Shown piece after piece: positions 61,921 through 64,000 of a stretch of 64,000 nucleotides of DNA. The notes beneath the pieces were generated by a model. That model worked only from the letters and a program-made list of their open reading frames with translations. It was not told the DNA's origin and searched no databases. The position numbers and the translations under genes are program-made. Positions within the stretch are counted from its first letter, which is position 1, and each line of letters opens with the position of its first letter. The DNA is taken from IMG/VR virus record IMGVR_UViG_3300023202_000142, positions 62,001 to 126,000 of that record, one strand, 5' to 3'. Source of the stretch: a virus.

Positions 61921-63060
61921 ATGGCTGATACCCCTTACGTCTACTCGTTGGCGGGCGACTTCTCGAATGGGGTCAATGCCGGGCGTCTCGATGAGGAAGT
62001 TCGGGCCTCCGATATCGTCGTGGCCCTACGGGGTGTCTCTGTCGCTGGAGATGACGTCACGGTGACGTTCAAAGCGTCGCTTGACAGCTCTGATGAATCC
62101 ATTCTTGACGGTATTGTGGCTGCCCATGATGGCAGTCCTGATGAGCCTGTCCCGGCTCCGGTCGATATTCGCTCGATCACTGCTGACCCTACAGGCGCCT
62201 CGAAACTGGGCGTCAACGTGTTCCCCGCTGAGGGGAGTCGCACGAATTTTATTTCTCACCTCTGGACAGACCCTACGACGTGGTACCAGTCTTCGGTGCG
62301 CGTGGTGGATGAGGTCCCAACACCTCTTGACCCAGACGGCAAACAGTTTCAGCTCGCCAACTCTGATGTGATCGATTCCACTCATGGCAAGCTCTTCATG
62401 GAGGACTTCCTGCTGGATGGTGGCGGGCACTCCTACGCGGTGGAGGTTAAGGTTGACGGTACCCCTGTGCCGATGCAGGACATCGATACAGGAGAAGGCG
62501 ACTGGAGCATAGATTATGCCGCTGGCGTCCTGACGATGAACCCCAACGTACCGAGCGGGGCCACGCTGGAGGTCACGTACCATTACGCCACGGTCTCCAA
62601 GTTCATCATCAAGCCTGACCCCGGAAAAGTGCTGCGCATCAAGTCCGCAGAGGTCCAGTTCAGCCGTAATGTCAGTATGCGGGACACCGTTCAGTTCGAG
62701 TTTTTCGGCTATGCCGCTGCAATCGATCCTGATGGTTTCGCGAATGGAGACTACGGCCCTGATCCCCAGACTTTGATCTACGCAACGACACCGAGTCGCT
62801 ACAAGTCGATCCATAATTTTCTCTCGGAGTCGAATGGTGTCTATCCGATCCTTCCGGCCACATCGAACGATAGCCCCAACGAACACCGGGACATGCGGAA
62901 CGATGTTCTGACGTTCCCGTGGAATTATCAGGCGTCGATCCCTCTCTACTCCTCTGCCGGGATGCAGATTGTGGTCAGCCTGGTGGATGACAGGCCGCTT
63001 GGGGGGGAGTTCGCGACCGCGACGTTTTACTGCTACTCGGAGGATGACCCAAATGCCTGA
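61921..63060 (+). CDS. Virion beta protein with YLNG-like module
   Basis: A 379-residue protein directly after the fibre stop. It begins MADTPYVYSLAGDFSNGVNA and is strand-rich. The middle has YAVEVKVDGTPVPMQDIDTG, then WSIDYAAGVLTMNPNVPSGA and LEVTYHYATVSKF, related in layout to the C-terminal modules upstream (variable tip, then closing VEY/VTY strand). A jelly-roll-like final domain has VQFEFFGYAAAIDPDGFANG and ends in FYCYSEDDPNA. It is likely a fibre or baseplate-associated protein. Confidence 0.68.
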   Translation: MADTPYVYSLAGDFSNGVNAGRLDEEVRASDIVVALRGVSVAGDDVTVTFKASLDSSDESILDGIVAAHDGSPDEPVPAPVDIRSITADPTGASKLGVNVFPAEGSRTNFISHLWTDPTTWYQSSVRVVDEVPTPLDPDGKQFQLANSDVIDSTHGKLFMEDFLLDGGGHSYAVEVKVDGTPVPMQDIDTGEGDWSIDYAAGVLTMNPNVPSGATLEVTYHYATVSKFIIKPDPGKVLRIKSAEVQFSRNVSMRDTVQFEFFGYAAAIDPDGFANGDYGPDPQTLIYATTPSRYKSIHNFLSESNGVYPILPATSNDSPNEHRDMRNDVLTFPWNYQASIPLYSSAGMQIVVSLVDDRPLGGEFATATFYCYSEDDPNA

Positions 63061-63448
63061 TGTTAACTGGAAAAAGGTCTCGTATGTCGTGATCGCTGTC
63101 TGGATCGTGGGGATCCTGGGGTACGATTTGATTCCAGCGCTCACCTCCGAGGATGGCGACACGATCTCGGAGGTTGCTCGGGATCTGGCGTGGGGCTGGC
63201 AGACGCTGCCGGCCTTCGTGATGTTCATGATGGCTCACCTGTTCTGGCATCGGAAGGGTGGTCGGTATTTCCAGTGGTCGTGGGTGTTCATCCCGGTTGT
63301 GCTGGCTGGGACTGTCTTGGCAGACATTTTTCTTGTCGGAGACCTCAACCCGTTGTGGGTTTGCTTGGTGTACTTCCCGCTGGGTCATCTGGTTTGGCCC
63401 CAGGACTCCGAGGAACGGCTGCACCCGGGTGCAGGGAACGAGTCATGA
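63053..63448 (+). CDS. Multi-span membrane protein, holin candidate
   Basis: A 131-residue protein from ATG 63053, overlapping the previous stop. Three or four membrane spans are visible: VSYVVIAVWIVGILGYDLIP, LPAFVMFMMAHLFW, WSWVFIPVVLAGTVLADIFL and LWVCLVYFPLGHLVW. A short charged end contains the codons of palindromic repeat copy 5 (LHPGAG). The size and spans fit a holin, but no endolysin is adjacent, so the assignment is tentative. Confidence 0.65.
   Translation: MPDVNWKKVSYVVIAVWIVGILGYDLIPALTSEDGDTISEVARDLAWGWQTLPAFVMFMMAHLFWHRKGGRYFQWSWVFIPVVLAGTVLADIFLVGDLNPLWVCLVYFPLGHLVWPQDSEERLHPGAGNES
63421..63434. repeat. Palindromic 14-mer repeat, copy 5
   Basis: GCACCCGGGTGCAG at the 3' end of the membrane-protein gene. 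Here the flanks extend the palindrome to CTGCACCCGGGTGCAG (16 bp). Confidence 0.85.
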
Positions 63449-63807
63449 ATGCATCGGCACAGAAAGGCGCTGAACTGGTGCGTCTGGGGTACAATTTCAT
63501 TTGCGCATCATGCCCCCACATGCAGCGCTCTCATGATCGAGGAGAAGAGTCGTGCGGGCGCTTCTCTTGTGGCTTTCACAAGGGTCTGCCGGAGTACGCA
63601 GGGCCGGTCTCCAGAGATCTTTGGCCACACCTGTGCTGGATTTGTGGAGAAGGTGCTGAACTCGGGTTGCATTTTGTTCGGGTCGGCATGATCCTTGGAG
63701 CCTGTGATGAGCACCGAGACGTGCATCAGCAGTTCCTGGGTGAATCTGAGGCTGCAGGTGTGATAGAGATCACGGGTAGGACCAACGCTATCCATCAGGA
63801 GAAGTGA
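63445..63807 (+). CDS. Cys/His-rich protein of unknown function
   Basis: A 120-residue protein from ATG 63445, coupled to the upstream gene. Many metal-binding candidates are spaced along it: FICASCPHMQRSHDRGEESC, then FSCGFHKG, LCWICGEGAE and GACDEHRDVHQ. This looks like two zinc sites or a treble-clef-type fold. No family is recognised. Its position among structural and membrane genes gives no firm clue. Confidence 0.65.
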   Translation: MNASAQKGAELVRLGYNFICASCPHMQRSHDRGEESCGRFSCGFHKGLPEYAGPVSRDLWPHLCWICGEGAELGLHFVRVGMILGACDEHRDVHQQFLGESEAAGVIEITGRTNAIHQEK

Positions 63808-64000
63808 TGAACCGAGAACTCCGATCAATCGAGCGCGCTGTGCGCTACATGGAGTCCGTCGACGACCTCAACCCGGCCCTTCCTTCACTGAAAACGGGTG
63901 TGACCCGTTTGCAGGAGGCGGCTGGCATGGGGGACATGGGGGAAATGGATCGTGCGATGAAGTACATGTCGCGCGCGATGTCCTCGATGAAGACCGAGAT
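63807..64000 (+). CDS. Start of a helical protein, cut by the window edge
   Basis: From ATG 63807, overlapping the previous stop, 64 codons are visible. MNRELRSIERAVRYMESVDD, then LKTGVTRLQEAAGMGDMGEM and DRAMKYMSRAMSSMKTE describe regular amphipathic helices rich in Met. The gene runs off the right end. No function can be assigned. Confidence 0.65.
   Translation, partial: MNRELRSIERAVRYMESVDDLNPALPSLKTGVTRLQEAAGMGDMGEMDRAMKYMSRAMSSMKTE

Overview
The window is a stretch of a large tailed-phage genome that infects a Gram-negative host. The head-gene order is that of the T4 superfamily: small terminase, large terminase (44.3-46.4 kb), portal, two head-core proteins, a gp21-like prohead protease fused to a scaffold domain, and a gp23-like major capsid protein (to 53.5 kb). 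A T4-style replication set lies upstream of it. Two lysine tRNAs, a phage CsrA, GroES-like proteins and many tiny unassigned genes add to the phage signature. Lipoprotein signals and a probable unimolecular spanin point to an envelope with an outer membrane. The host cannot be named from this sequence, and no tail sheath, tube, baseplate or endolysin gene was recognised here.

Layout. 0-3.6 kb: tRNA-Lys(CUU), tRNA-Lys(UUU) and a rightward set of small proteins, four of which begin with a short motif resembling T4 capsid-targeting/prohead-protease sites. 3.6-16.6 kb: an accessory region of small genes on both strands. The leftward genes carry repeated promoters (TTGAC, then CATAAT-like overlapping a GTGCAC motif), and six of them share a GC-rich leader hairpin with an ACCCC loop and a GGAGGTAG ribosome site. 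It encodes two PP-loop (PAPS-reductase-like) ATPases, an HNH endonuclease, a GroES-like protein, three helix-turn-helix proteins, a serine recombinase, a ChaB-lipoprotein-nuclease fusion and CsrA. 16.6-23.5 kb: rightward unknowns, including an SprT-like metalloprotein, membrane proteins and a spanin candidate.

23.6-43.3 kb: DNA replication and recombination. Genes are a winged-helix initiator-like protein, SWIM-finger protein, Dda-like helicase, a candidate non-coding RNA, a second initiator-like protein, DnaC-like loader, DnaB-like helicase, dCTP deaminase, DnaG-like primase, ssDNA-binding protein, UvsW-like helicase, a RecA/UvsX with inserted zinc ribbons, two candidate junction resolvases and a Cas4/RecB-like nuclease. 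43.3-53.5 kb: packaging and head assembly. 53.7-64 kb: head completion, fibre and appendage proteins, a holin-like membrane protein and the start of a further gene.

How the parts fit together (inference): the initiator-like proteins and loader place the DnaB-like helicase, with primase and ssDNA-binding protein, at the fork. RecA, UvsW-like helicase and the nucleases support recombination-dependent replication. Terminase and portal then fill a prohead matured by the gp21-like protease, which would also trim the small internal proteins. The most unusual features are the putative internal-protein family, the shared promoter/leader modules of the leftward genes, a promoter-to-terminator RNA of about 300 nt at 27.2-27.5 kb, a hairpin plus three-way junction at 36.0 kb, and a 14-bp palindromic sequence found five times.
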